NCBI RefSeq assembly: GCF_027595985.1
Contig: NC_073302.1
Span: 398,336,310-398,400,309, forward strand
Reading direction: 5' to 3'
Length of the DNA: 64,000 nucleotides
DNA from: Sorex araneus
Lineage: Eukaryota; Chordata; Mammalia; Eulipotyphla; Soricidae
The notes beneath the pieces are model-generated. The model saw only the letters and a list, made by a program, of their open reading frames with translations. It was not told the origin of the DNA and searched no databases. The translations under genes were made by a program, and so were the position numbers. Each line of letters begins with the position of its first letter. Position 1 is the first letter of the stretch. Positions 1-11,264 of this stretch are shown one piece after another.

Positions 1-1570
1 TTGTTGTTGTTTAATTTTAAGCATTGTGATTTATAATATTGACACTGTCAGTATTTCATGCAAAAAAACATTGTAACACTACACTATCCACCAGCGAGTT
101 TCAGCTTCCCTCCTCCATATCCCAATGCTTCCCCCACCATCCAATTCCTTCCATGTCTCCTATAACTATGTTTCCTATTAAAGACCAGTTTTCATTTCTA
201 TTCCCTTTGAGTATTTGTTGTTTCTTCATTAAGCAGCATTGTTCCAAACAAATTCACTGGACCAAATTAAGAGCCACTCATAATTTTAATCAAGATCTGT
301 TTACTTACAGAGGTCATGTTTATTTAACTATTTCAGTCTTTCTGTTTTTCTTAAGCTTGATAAAATTTATGGATCACTTTTAAAGAAAATATAGTCTCCT
401 AGTCATCAGTTTATATAATACTTTCTAGAAAAGATATAAAAATGTACTGGCTTGTAATTATTGAAATTTATAGCAAGATTATAACAAAACTTCTTAAATT
501 ATTGACCTAAGAAATCAGAATATTGATTGATATAATCCCTTTATAGTAGATAACAAGTTGACAACAAGAATAAGAAGATACATAAAAGAGGCATTTTTAT
601 TTTTATGTAATAGAGCATTCTGGGCAGATGCATTATGAGATATTGAATACATATTTCTCCTTTTGTGAAACAGCAATAAATGTTTCGTTAGACCTTTGGG
701 AGAGATAGAAATTTTGCTACTATCCTGAGTCATTCTGCTTTGCAATCACTATAAGTTGATATAATTTTTAGTCTTAAGTTGCAGATATGGGAATTCACTA
801 AGTCACTCTTCTGTTTTTAAGTGTTTCTTGAAGGTAAAGTCTCTTGGTGACTCTCAAAACATTTTCCCCAATACTATGTTGAGACGTGATATACATTATT
901 CACTATTTGTGTATTTGTTTTTGTCTACTTTATGTATTATGCTCATATATCTATAAAAATTAGTTTCATGAATAAATAGCAAGGATAATATTTTATATTC
1001 ACTTTTTGTTGGTAGTGGTCATACTATTTAAATGCCGAGAGGTAACAGACACAAAGTGAAAGAAACTATTTTAAAAGATGAAGGTAACAGTAAGGAAAAC
1101 CACATGGTTTTATTCTGCCTCTATAAGAAAATTTTGGACACTTGACACATAATTCAACTAATTACATAGCAATTTAACTATTACATTGCTTAAACGTATA
1201 CACTAAGTTTTTCTGAGCAATAAAACTAAAGACATGGCTTATGATGCTGTTGTTATTGTGCAGGTATGGCATCTGGCAGTGTTCAGGGATATGTCTGGCG
1301 CCATTCCCAATCTTCTGGAGCACTAAGGCCCACGGAGTGGCGCTAAAGGTCAGGAGACTATGGCATAGGGTATCAAATTCAGGGTCCCTCACATACAAGG
1401 CCATTCTTTCTTCCATTTTATTTCGTGGAAATCAAATTATTTGCCTTAACTATTTTAGTTTGTCAAGTTATAAACATCATATAATTCACAAAGATTTCAA
1501 CTTTAAATTTCAAATGAATATTTTTTGTACCTGTTATATCAGAAAACATACATTAAAATTTATTTGTATT
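1..1570. other. AT-rich non-coding DNA, no recognised feature
   Basis: Frames here are short, lack splice or codon-use support and match nothing I recognise. A slightly GC-richer patch near 1260-1390 may be an old repeat, but I cannot name it. Confidence 0.5.
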
Positions 1571-1574
1571 GTTT

Positions 1575-1930
1575 CTGGGGAGAGGGCAACTCAGATAGAG
1601 AAGGGAACACCAAGTAAAATGTGGTTGGAGGCCATGCGGGGGAAGGGTGATGCGTGCTGAATGTAGACTAGAGAGTGAACACAATGGCCACTCAACACCT
1701 TTATTGCAAACCACAACACCTAATTAGAGAGAGAGAACAAAAAGGAATACCCTGCCACAGTGGCAGGGTAGGGTGGGAGGAGATGGGATTGGGGAGGGTG
1801 GGAGGGATGCTGGGTTTATTTGTGGTGGAGAATGAGCACTGGTGAAGGGATGGGTTCTTGAACTTCATATGAGGGAAACATGAGCACAAAAATGTATAAA
1901 TCTGTAACTGTATCCTCAAAAAAATTTATT
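1575..1930 (+). mobile_element. L1 3' end (3'UTR and A-rich tail)
   Basis: The segment contains the same 3' landmarks as other L1 ends in this window: a GGGTGGGAGG-type purine tract, then GAGCACTGGTGAAGGGATGGG, then a 'tgtaact' stretch and an A-rich end. No ORF2 is preserved. The match is to the copies at 21.4-21.7 kb and 43.3-43.5 kb. Confidence 0.6.
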
Positions 1931-1934
1931 TGTA

Positions 1935-2105
1935 TTGGAACCAGCGAATCATTCATTACAAAGTATGAGGCACTTACTTGCATAAGCTGACCTGGGTTTG
2001 ATTCCTGGACCCCACATTGCCCCCTGAGTACTGCCAGCAGTGATCCCTAAGTGCAGTATCAGAACTAAGCCTTGATCACTGCAGGTGTGGCCCAAAATCA
2101 ATAAT
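1935..2105 (+). mobile_element. Old SOR-type SINE
   Basis: A diverged tRNA-like head has a B box related to GGGTTTGATTCC. It is followed by the 'gagtactgccagcagtgatcc' body and a 'ggtgtggcccaaaa' end. It is heavily mutated compared with the young copies. Confidence 0.65.
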
Positions 2106-2504
2106 ACTAATAAATTCAATTTTTTATTTATTTCACAGCCATTTTATTGAGGTATTATAATAATGATATGCTTAATAGTTTCAGTGGTATTATATTACTC
2201 CATCACCACATGGTCAATATTCTCAACCTAATAATAAGATCCTTATCCTTGCTCACCCTCCATTTGCGTTCTACTAATTTGCATTTGCATTCTAAGTTCA
2301 GATTACTAACATTAGTGAAATTATTTTAATAAAATCAATGGAGATGTTACTGCTGCCCACTCAAACAAAAACCGATGAGCAAATTTATTGCTTTAGTTTT
2401 GTATAGGTTATCTGCATTTCTGTACTTAGTCTTTTTTTCATTGTTTTTTTTTTTTCTGTGAGATCATTTAGTACATATTACAGTGCTAGTTTAGTGACCA
2501 CGAA

Positions 2505-2665
2505 CTTCTTTTGGGGCAGTGCGCCTAATCAACAATCTCTGAGCACTGTTGATTGGGCACACTCAATAGGGTTCAGGGAGTACTCCTGGCTATTTTGCTC
2601 AGAGATCACTCCTTGCATTGCTCAGGGGACCGTATTTGGTCCTGCTCTTCAATGTGGAGTTGGCT
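2505..2665 (-). mobile_element. Old SOR-type SINE, inverted
   Basis: Minus-strand SOR body landmarks are visible (gttcagggagtactcctggct, ctcaggggaccgtat). The tRNA head is lost or unrecognisable. Confidence 0.6.
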
Positions 2666-2859
2666 AGTTGAAACTCAAAAGTATTACCCTCCTGCACTGT
2701 ACTTTGCCTTCAACGTGAACTTTCTAAGCTATTGTTCATCACTGAAGTTTTGTGTTGTACCTTTAAATTCAAATTATAATCTAACTGGAGAAAGTATTTT
2801 TATTAGGATCCTTAGTTCCTTCATTGTATTTCCTTCTAGCCTGTAGGATTCATTTGAAA

Positions 2860-3900
2860 GAGTTGTTATGAATCACATGGGTACTCTCTTAAAAATAATA
2901 CTTTGCTTTGCTTTTGTTGCTTGGAGGAGTGCATCTTGATCTTTGGTTCTACTATTTTATTTATGTTGTGTCTTGTTCTATTTTTGCTGTTGTTATTTGG
3001 TTTTTTTTTCTGTCTGGAGCTCTGAAGTTGCTGAATCTGGGTGTATGAGTCAATCCTCAAATTGGACATGGTTTCATCTATAATTTCTTCCACCAAAATG
3101 TTTTTTTTCCATTCTCTACTTCTTGGACACCTATAATTTGAATGTTGTTTCTTTTCAAACTGTCCCATAGTCTCTGATGTTTTCTAAATTTTTATTTAAT
3201 TATTTATTTTTTTGGTCACACCGGCGATGCACAGGGGTTACTCCTGGCTCTGCACTCAAAAATTACTCCTGGCGGTGCTCGGGGGACCATATGGGATGCT
3301 GGGAATCAAACCTGGATTGGTCGTGTACAAGGCAAACGCCCTACCCACTGTGCTATCACTCCAGCCCCTCTCTCTACATTTTTTATTTCCCCTCTTTTTG
3401 TTCTTTTTGAATGATTTCCTGCATATTGTTTTCAAGTGAGTTGATTTTCTTTTCTGCTTCTTTTGTTCTGTTTCCTATTCCCTCTGTTTGCTGTTTTATT
3501 TCTCTTATTAGATGTAATGATTTCTGTTAAAATTTTTTGGTATTTTCTCTTTTCTTGTCAGAACTCTTTTCTAGCATTTTCCTCAATTCATCAAACAGCC
3601 TAGTCAATCTCATTCTTAATTCTTTATCAGGGAGTTTAGAGAAGTCTTGTGTGCCTGGGTTCCTTTCAAGGCTTTTTGTCATCATTTTTAATGCAGGTGA
3701 GTCCCTCTACTACTTCATAGCATCTGGTACCCTGGTGATGGCTTTGTTTTGTGCTGGCCTGGATGGCAGTGAATGATTCCTTTTTGTGGCAGAATTTGTA
3801 CTTTCACAACCTTGCTGGCTGAGCTCAACTCTATCAAATACCCTATGCAGCCTTCCAGGATTCACAGTGGTTGGTGATGACCACAAATCTGTCATCCCAC
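2860..3900 (-). mobile_element. L1 fragment with ORF1 remnants
   Basis: On the minus strand, 2866-3168 encodes a decayed ORF1-like stretch. It resembles the L1 ORF1 RNA-recognition region (a K-R-N-N-I-x-I-x-G-V-like start, then EEIIDETMS and TQIQQLQ). Farther upstream on that strand, 3435-3660 is Lys/Glu-rich, as expected for the ORF1 coiled coil. Stops and frameshifts show it is dead. A SOR SINE at 3207-3367 interrupts it. Confidence 0.6.
3207..3367 (-). mobile_element. SOR SINE inserted in the L1 fragment
   Basis: It is nearly complete and reads T-rich tail, GGTCACACCGGCGATGCAC, the body, then the tRNA head with a diverged B box and the terminal 'ctatcactccagccc'. The old L1 ORF1 fragment continues on both sides, so this SINE is the younger insertion. 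Confidence 0.85.
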
Positions 3901-4489
3901 AAGTTTGGGTTCAGTTGGTGACTTGTATTTGAAAGGGCCTGTATGCACTATACTTCCAAAGACCTGGTAGAGAGTGGGCCACCAACATTTGGCATTTCTT
4001 GACTGCCATGAACCAACTAACATAGGAAGTATTCACTATTTAATCAATGCTTCTGACTCTGGCCAAGGTGTCCTCTCTTGACAAATGTTGATGATTTCAT
4101 TAGGGACAGAACTTTTCCACAGCAGTCAGATGCATAGCGGAGGAGTAGACATGTCACCCAGGAAGATACAGCTGTTATTTAACTCTGCTTTTCTGTTTCT
4201 TGACTGGGATTCTCTCCCTGAATCCACAGCTGTCAATGAGCCCTCCACTTATGAGCAGTCCTCTCCACCCTTCTGTTGGAATGGGACACAATTCCTCAGG
4301 AGATACTAGGTGAATCCCAGCAGCTAGAAGCAGGGAAACAAAGCAGCTGGTGATGATGGTGGTGTTGTAATGGTGGTGATGCTGGTAGCTCAATTCTGCT
4401 CTCCTATTGGGCTTGGATTCTTGTCCTTTGCCTTTTAGGGACTCCTGATTGAGGGCTGTATGATCTAGAAAGGCAGAGTCTCTTACCCC
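3900..4489. other. Mixed non-coding DNA, no recognised gene
   Basis: This lies between the L1 fragment and an RTE-derived element. Part of it may be more of the same old L1. No frame here looks like host coding sequence. Confidence 0.4.
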
Positions 4490-5113
4490 CATACTTGGCT
4501 GTCTTCACCGGGGCCCCTCTGAGGGGATGGGTTGAGTTTCCCTCCCCTCCCTGAGCAGAGTCCCTGCAGCCAAAGACCTCCAGAACCCAGCCACAGCCAT
4601 GCTCAAGGCCCCTCTCCACAGGTTTGGAGGAGCCTCATGCATGAAGGAAAGAGCAGAGGAACTCAGGTGTGTGGGACCCGGGGCCAAGATCTCCAAGCCT
4701 GCTCGGATAGGGACTGAGCCTCTTCTGCCCAGATCCCCCCTTTTCCAATAGCTAGGTGGTCACACCCAGAAACTGCTGCCCACCCTCACCTCTGTAATCT
4801 CATCAATGGCCAACATTCAGAGACTGTAAAACCAAGCTCCCGGATGCCCAACATCTTATAGCCTATTTCTTTCTCTTGGAGAACCTGGCAAGCTACCGAG
4901 AGTTTCCTGCCCACATGGGAGAGCCTGGCAAACTCCCCGTGGCATATTCATATAACAAAACCAGAAACAATGATGGGTCTCATTCCCCTGACCCTGAAAG
5001 AGCCTCCAATGCAGCACTGTTGGGAAGGATGAGTCAAGAGAGGCTTCTAAAATCTCAGGGCTAGGACAAATGGAGACGTTTCTGAAAACACTCGAGAAAA
5101 TTGACGATCAATG

Positions 5114-5155
<42 letters not shown>

Positions 5156-5187
5156 CTATCATCATCATCATCATCATCATCATCATT
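4490..5187 (+). mobile_element. Internally deleted RTE derivative (5'UTR + 3' tail) ending in a GAT/ATC array
   Basis: It begins with the GC-rich RTE 5'UTR unit (cggggcccctctgagggg ... ctccaagcctgctcgg). It passes through the 'gagaacctggcaagctaccg' and 'cattcccctgaccctgaaag' segments also found upstream of the RTE ORF at 28.16-28.36 kb. It then jumps directly to the RTE 3' end (aatggagacg ... gatcaatgggatga). All coding sequence is missing. The tail is a (GAT)n run followed by an (ATC)n run. It is non-autonomous. Confidence 0.8.
5117..5186. repeat. Inverted trinucleotide microsatellite (GAT)n-(ATC)n
   Basis: About 12 GAT repeats are followed at once by about 9 ATC repeats, separated only by 'gactatc'. 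The two runs are reverse complements, so one strand can fold into a long hairpin. It sits exactly at the tail of the RTE derivative. Confidence 0.95.
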
Positions 5188-5227
5188 GAAACTGATGTTC
5201 TTGTAAATACAACACTTTGTTAGAATT

Positions 5228-5400
5228 AGAACAATAGTACAATGGTTAGGGTGCTTGCCTTGCACACACCTTGCCAGAATTCAAACCTAGGCAGCCCATG
5301 TGGTACCCAAACCTACCCAAGTGATTCTAGAGTGCAAAGTCAAGAGTAAAACCTGACAGTCACCAGTATGGAGTGGCCCCCAAACCAAAAAAACCAATAA
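5228..5400 (+). mobile_element. Old SOR-type SINE
   Basis: The head reads 'caatagtacaatggttagggtgcttgccttgcac', followed by a diverged body and an A-rich end with simple 'aataata' repeats. It is much more diverged than the young SOR copies. Confidence 0.65.
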
Positions 5401-5621
5401 TAATAATTTAAATAAAAACACACTTGCCCCAGTTAAAAGAGAAAAATTAGGTTGCTTGGTAACATATGCTGAATTTCTGGAAGTTCTCAAAGTTGTGGGC
5501 CTTTCTCCAGTGCAAAGCTCGTGTAACTGAATATTCCATACATATTCCCATGTGCAAGAAAAATATTGGATGAAACAAACAAAAAAGACAATTTGAAATT
5601 ATAAGTATAAAACCATACTCA

Positions 5622-5727
5622 GTGCTCACTTTAACAGCACATTTACTAAAATTGGAATAATACAGAAAAGATTCACGTGACCTTTATGCACGGGTGACAT
5701 GCAACTTTGTGAAATGTTTGACATCTT
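5622..5727 (+). pseudogene. U6 snRNA pseudogene
   Basis: The full length of U6 is recognisable: GTGCTCACTTTAACAGCACA corresponds to the 5' stem, 'actaaaattggaa' and 'gatacagaaaagatt'-like stretches to the central region, and 'gatgacatgcaa' to the 3' domain. About one base in five differs from mammalian U6. The ACAGAGA box reads ACAGAAA and the AGC triad is changed (CAC), so it cannot be a functional spliceosomal RNA. Confidence 0.9.
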
Positions 5728-6135
5728 GAATATTTTCTATTAAAAACTGACCAAAGCCATGCTCAATTCTGCAACACAGGTAATATTTTTATGATTTCTC
5801 ACATATTTGCACATGTAAGCACCCTAATATTAAATCTAAAGCTACAATATAACAAGGGATATAACTTTTCTGAAGCCTGTAATCAATTTATTCTATTGTA
5901 TAAATTAGAAATGTAGGGTATACTTTAATCTTATAAATATATAAAGAAGTTCTATGCACTCCAAGGAGTCAAGAGGACTTAGAAAATTTTTAAACTTTGT
6001 TTAGATTTCTAAAATAATGTGTTCCTCCTATTAGTCTTGTCTTTCATTCTAGATAGATCAGAGTTATGAGATTAATCATTTTTAAACTTCAATTTTACAT
6101 TTTAAAATATTTAAAAATTTTCCATTTATTTATTT
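5728..6135. other. Unique AT-rich DNA
   Basis: No gene, RNA or clear repeat is seen. Confidence 0.5.
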
Positions 6136-6296
6136 CCTTTTTGAGGCCACATCTGGCTGTTTTCAGAGCTTACTTCTGCCTTTACTCAGGAATACTCAGG
6201 GACAACTCTTATTCGTACTCAAAGATCATAATGTGGTGCCAGGGCTGAAACTGGGGTTGGCTCTCTGCTGCTTGTACTCTATCTCCAACTCTGTGG
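6136..6296 (-). mobile_element. Old SOR-type SINE, inverted
   Basis: The minus-strand body is recognisable from 'gaggccacatctggctg', 'actcaggaatactcagggac' and 'gtggtgccagggctgaaac'. It is strongly diverged. Confidence 0.55.
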
Positions 6297-8215
6297 ATAT
6301 GTTTATAACATTAATATAAATTGGCATACAGGGAGATTTGCTGATTAAAGAGTTCCAGGAGTAACAGCATAATAATAAAAATGCAATTTTAAAATACTAA
6401 CATAATTCTTAGAAGAATAATTTTAACAATACCTTTGACGTTCTCACCACACACATTTACTCATTCCCTTCATTCCCTTCTAGCCGAAAGGGAGTCAAAT
6501 TTGAAATAAAAGAAATGCAATTTCACATAAGCTGGACCCAATTTCTGGCTCCACAGAGTCCCCATGGCATTGCTAAGTGCAGTACTACTTCAGAACGACT
6601 GAACACTGACACTGAACACTGCCAGCCTGGCCCAAGTAATCCCAAGCCCCACAGAACTGAGAGTCGTGGCATTCTCACACCCTTACACTGAAACTTGTTG
6701 GCCGAGAAGAACAGTTGGGGCCCTGTGCCTCCGGAGCACCACTTGGGAGATCCTCTCGAAAATAAATAAAAATGATTTAAAACTATTTTAGAAGACTCTT
6801 CCCACTACAGTGCTTAGTATAAAGGGTGTGATTAGTAAAGCCGTAGCATTCCTTTAGTTATTTTATAAATGTTTACTAACTGTAAACCCAGAAACAGATT
6901 GTTTGAAAAAAAAAAACAGACAAAAGTGATGGACAATTTGTTGAGTAGTCTTTGATTTTCATTTGTACTTCCCGCTAAGAATAAAACAAATATCCATGTT
7001 TTCTTGATAACTAAACATTTTCTAAATTTTATCTATTAAATTTATAGAATCAAATTGAGAAAGCAACATTTCTGCTTAAATTATTAGTGTTACATTGCAA
7101 AAAATTTATTTTCTATAGAAAATTTCTTATTCAACAAAGTATTTGATACGCAGCATGAGCATCAGCTGTTGAATGTACCTGAACTGGAATTTCTTGTTTG
7201 CAATAAAAAAAAATTCTTCTTGAATGTATTAAATGAAATACTTTAGAAGACAGTAGACATATATAAACTGCACTCTGCTAGGTTATAGCCTTGCACATCT
7301 GCTGTGACTTTAATATGCACACATGAACGACTGCATGACACTGAAGAATATTATCTTTTCTGTAAAATATAACAAGATAAGTAAATAGGTTATGAATCAA
7401 ACTAAATTAACTGCACACAGCTGTAAGAAACTTAGTGCATGACCAAATAACAGATAGGAAAATCTTTTGTTTTCACTGGTGATTTATCTAATGGTAAGAT
7501 AAATGTCTGATGACATACATAGTCCAGTGTTCTGTCAATCCTCAGCCATTTATTTCATCACTCCTCATGTGCATGTCAGAGAGGAATAACTACTCAATTG
7601 CTCAACCATAAGAGTATCTTTATGGTTTCTGCTTAAGCAAGCTTGTCAGTAATAAAAAAATGTTTTAAAATGTAAATGTAACAGGAGAATTATTTGCACA
7701 ATTATTTCTCTTTAATCTAAACAAGAGATATTAGAATGTGATTTTCCTAAGACATCCAAATCTAAGTTTAATAATTTTCTTATGAGAACGGTATTTCATT
7801 TCTATGTTAACTTTCTATTCAGTCATGTAATTTATGTTTATAAATATATACGTAAAATCTCACATTAAACAAAAGCATCATCTGACTTATACAAATTCAA
7901 AGTTTGAACTTTCATATATTTGCTCATACTCTAAAGGAGAAACTTAAGATATGAGGATCTCAAATAACTTCCCCAAGTTTAATTCATTTGTTATCTATTT
8001 ACTAAGTCAAATGGTAGATTGGTAAAAAGAAAAAGAACTGGTTGAGGGTGAAGAATATTCTGATTACCATTGTAAGTGATTTGGGGGAGGAAAAGAAAAT
8101 AGAAGAAAAACAAGTGAGGAAACTGGTAAGAGTAATATCATGCAAAAACTTATTAGCCACAGTAATTATATACATTGATTTCCAACTACTAAAATAATAA
8201 ATAATAGTACTTTAT
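6297..8215. other. Long AT-rich stretch without a recognised gene
   Basis: A possible very old SOR fragment lies at about 6530-6780. Otherwise this is unique sequence with poly(A) and AT-rich tracts and no credible exon. Confidence 0.5.
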
Positions 8216-8224
8216 TAAAGGAAG

Positions 8225-8452
8225 GGGGCCGGAGCGATAGCACAGTGGGTAGGGCATTTGCCTTGCACGCGGCCGACCCGGGTTCGATCCCCGGCATCCC
8301 ATATGGTCCCCCAAGCACCGCCAGGAGTAATTCCTGAGTGCAGAGCCAGGAGTAACCCCTGAGCATCGCTGGGTGTGACCCAAAAAGCAAAAAAAAAAAA
8401 AAAAAAAAAAAGTTACCGTTAAAGACAATAAAGTTAAATTTAAAAAAAAAAA
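8225..8452 (+). mobile_element. Young SOR SINE with A-rich tail
   Basis: It is a near-consensus element: 'ggccggagcgatagcacagtg' (A box), GGTTCGATCCC (B box), the 'catcccatatggtccccc' body, and a tail of more than 20 A. A 9-bp duplication TAAAGGAAG flanks it (8216-8224 and 8453-8461), consistent with L1-type target-primed insertion. Confidence 0.93.
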
Positions 8453-8561
8453 TAAAGGAAGAATGAAAAAATGCAGAGAGAGAAGTGGGGGGGGGGCAAC
8501 ATTCACTTATTCTTGTTTACAATTTCCAAAAAGAGACATTCGACATTTATTTAGGGGTGTT

Positions 8562-8632
8562 TTTTTTTTTTTTGCTTTTTGGGTCACGTGCAAGGCAAAC
8601 GCCCTACTCGCTGTGCTATCACTCCAGCCCCT
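8562..8632 (-). mobile_element. Internally deleted SOR SINE
   Basis: Only the ends remain: the T-run and GCTTTTTGGGTCAC tail side is fused directly to GTGCAAGGCAAACGCC and 'ctatcactccagccc' of the head. About 100 bases of body and the B box are missing. Near-identical TTTATTTAGG / TTTACTTAGG flanks suggest it inserted in this short form. Confidence 0.8.
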
Positions 8633-8652
8633 TTACTTAGGTTTTTGATGGG

Positions 8653-9693
8653 TGTAAAAAACTAAGGCTCGCCGAAGGGGCGAGTGCACTCGCGGGCTCT
8701 CCGGGCGGCTCTGTCTCACCACCCACGTTCGGTGCTCTGGAACCGCAGTGTGTGGACTGGATCGGGACGGCCGGTGGTCAAGGACAGGCGAAGGAAGAAC
8801 AAGGACCAAGCTGGTTGCTGATTAGTTACCGTTTATTCAATCTTCAAACTTTCTCATCTCCCGCACTCCCAGCTCCGGCCTCTCTCTGGATCTACTGCTG
8901 CTTCTTCCTGGCTTCTCTCTCTCCTCCTACTTGTCTCTCACACCTTGCCCTCTAGGCTACAACCAGCCAGGTAGCCAAATCAACATAAGAAAGCCCTTCC
9001 TGAGGGCAGGGCACTCCAAAGCCCTTCCTCACTCTTAAGGTTTTTTTCCTTTTCCTTAGTCCAGGAACTTATTAACATCTCAATACTAGTTATTTTTGTA
9101 TAGACATAGCAAGGGATACATTGAGGCTTGCAAGGCAGCTCTCCTGGCAACATCTTGCCACAGGCTCAGACCACAGCACTCAGGCCAGATTAATCATTCC
9201 TCACCCTAGCAGGGTCCAAATCTAGTATCACTGTTTGGATCATGACAGCATTTGTCCATGATCAAGCTCTTAACTTATAGTTAAGCATTAGGCACTTTGG
9301 CCAGGCCCATCTCGATGCCAGGGTAGCATACAACTCACCGCTTGCTTGCCCTGGGTCCTTCTTGTCCCACGTCGGGACCGTGCTTTGGGGGTGCTAGGAA
9401 GTAAGGGCAGCTGAGGCTTAGGTCAAGAGAACAGATGCCCTGGAGGAAAATATCATGTAGAGTCAAATGACTCCCAGGTTACAAAAGCATAACATTTGTT
9501 AAGTCTTCCTGTGTCCATACAAAAAGGACTTGCTCTGGATAAACTATGCAAAGGACTCAAGGAGAAGAGAAAAACATTATTTACAAGTCAACAGAACACT
9601 AAGAAAGAAGCTACAAATAAACAAAGAGGAATAGGAGCACTGTAACGGGAGTAACCCAATAAACCTAAACTACTGAGGCTATGTTATCCTACA
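8653..9693 (-). mobile_element. Solo LTR of an endogenous retrovirus
   Basis: On the minus strand it starts TGTAGGATAACA and ends with a T-run and ACA, giving canonical TG...CA ends. A perfect 6-bp duplication GATGGG flanks it (8647-8652 and 9694-9699). An AATAAA followed by a GC-rich downstream region (8653-8840) marks the polyadenylation end. No internal proviral sequence adjoins it, so it is a solo LTR formed by recombination. A 6-bp duplication is typical of class II (betaretrovirus-like) elements. Related copies are at 32.9, 36.5 and 45.2 kb. Confidence 0.88.
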
Positions 9694-9699
9694 GATGGG

Positions 9700-11080
9700 T
9701 AGATTAAAAAAAGAAAAAAGACTACCCTTAGAAATGGGGGAAACTGAGAAATACAAGTGTGATCGTATATGGCTTTTGAAAAAACAGAAAGTGTGTCTAG
9801 AATATGTGATGTGGGTCAGCCAAGGACAAACTCCAAGGAGTAACTTATGAAATGGATGTCCATCTAGAATTAATGTTAAGGATATTAGACTTTCTTTACA
9901 GACCATATAAAGTTAATTTAAATTTCTGGGTAAAGTAAATGAACAGTTTTAGAGTTAAAACTAGTGGAGCAGGGAGAGGAGGGTAAAACGAAACAAAGAC
10001 CTAAAGCTGAAGAGTGGGGAATAGAAGAGAAGGTTGAAGATAGCAAGACCAGTTAGGTTGCTATTGCAAAAAAGATGGTAATCATGAATGTACTTGGCCT
10101 TCAAATTATTATTCACTTTGATCATTAAAACATACGGGAATAACACATAGTAAGTGTAAAAGAAATGAGAGTATCAAAAGCTAACTCCTAAATTGGTTTA
10201 TTTAAAAGTGCCTTGAATCACCAATTGAAAGCATACATAATTGAGAGAGCCAAGCCTGCAAATAATACATGCTTAAATATTTATTTTGTGTACATGGATT
10301 ACTAAAGAGATTAGTGTTGCTATATCTATTGTACAAAGCATGTTGTAAAGAACAAATGAAACAAGAGACATGTAAGATGTTGTAATATGCATGTTATAAA
10401 TACAAGTCATTAATATTATATTTAATCCCTGTTGAGAGCTTCTGCTTTTTTCCATAATTCATGAAACAAAATAGCAATATTCCAACTTATATTAGGCTTT
10501 GAAATATTTTTAAAATGCAACTGATTTTCATAAACTCTAGATGTTGTTGATGCGTGTGGCATGAGGAAATGAATGAAAAAAATAGGGGCAGAGAATAAAA
10601 AACCTCAGGTTTCTACACTTGTTTTCAGGATGAACAAAGAACAGAGTAGGGTTGATTTTTTTCATATAAACTATAAGAAAATTTCAAGTATCTTGAATTT
10701 GACCAATTCAACTGAATTCTCATGAAAAATTATAAGTACCTGTACATGAATAATGTCTTGATGTTTTAAGAGTTGGATTGTTTTTTCTTAAAATATTCAA
10801 GTGTACTCCTTTCCTTGGGAACTAACTAGCATTGCCTGACCTATAGAGTATGGTCTTTTGAAGCATGGGCTTCTACATATAAACTACAGACAGAATCCTC
10901 TTAGCCTCAGTATTCTTTTTGCAAATTGGAAGCAGTGAACAACTCTCCTTTAAGATTTTCATTAGAGGAAACTGAAATAATGACAGGGGGTAAAAGTCTC
11001 CGTGTTGATCATGGCACTCCAATGACAGTCATGTAAATGATATCTGCTACCACTGTCATATTTAATGTTTAGGTTTTATC
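9700..11080. other. Unique AT-rich DNA
   Basis: No gene or repeat family is recognised. Only short chance frames are present. Confidence 0.5.
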
Positions 11081-11264
11081 ACTGTCACTGTCACTGTCAT
11101 CCCATTGCTCATCAATTTGTTCGAGCGGGCACCAGTAACATATCTCATTGTGAGACTTATTGTTACTGTTTTGGGCATATCCAATATGCCACAGGTAGCT
11201 TGCCAGGCTCTGCTGTGGGGGCTCAATACTCTCGGTAGTTTGCCGGGCTCCCCGAGAGGGGCAG
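11081..11264 (-). mobile_element. RTE-tail SINE fragment (no tRNA head)
   Basis: Reading the minus strand from its 5' side: a 'ctcggggagcccggcaaac' segment of RTE 5'UTR origin, 'ggcatattggatatgcc', then the RTE 3' tail 'gggcaccag...gatgagcaatgggatgac' ending in GTGACA repeats. The tRNA head is absent. Confidence 0.85.

Noticed and set aside
5047-5265. Poly-Asp/poly-His protein (also 63063-63248)
   Set aside because: They are translations of the GAT/ATC microsatellites.
8189-8506. Frames with cysteine-rich GVTPGSAL-type peptides, repeated many times in the window
   Set aside because: They are translations of the antisense SOR SINE, and recurring peptides simply reflect repeat copies.
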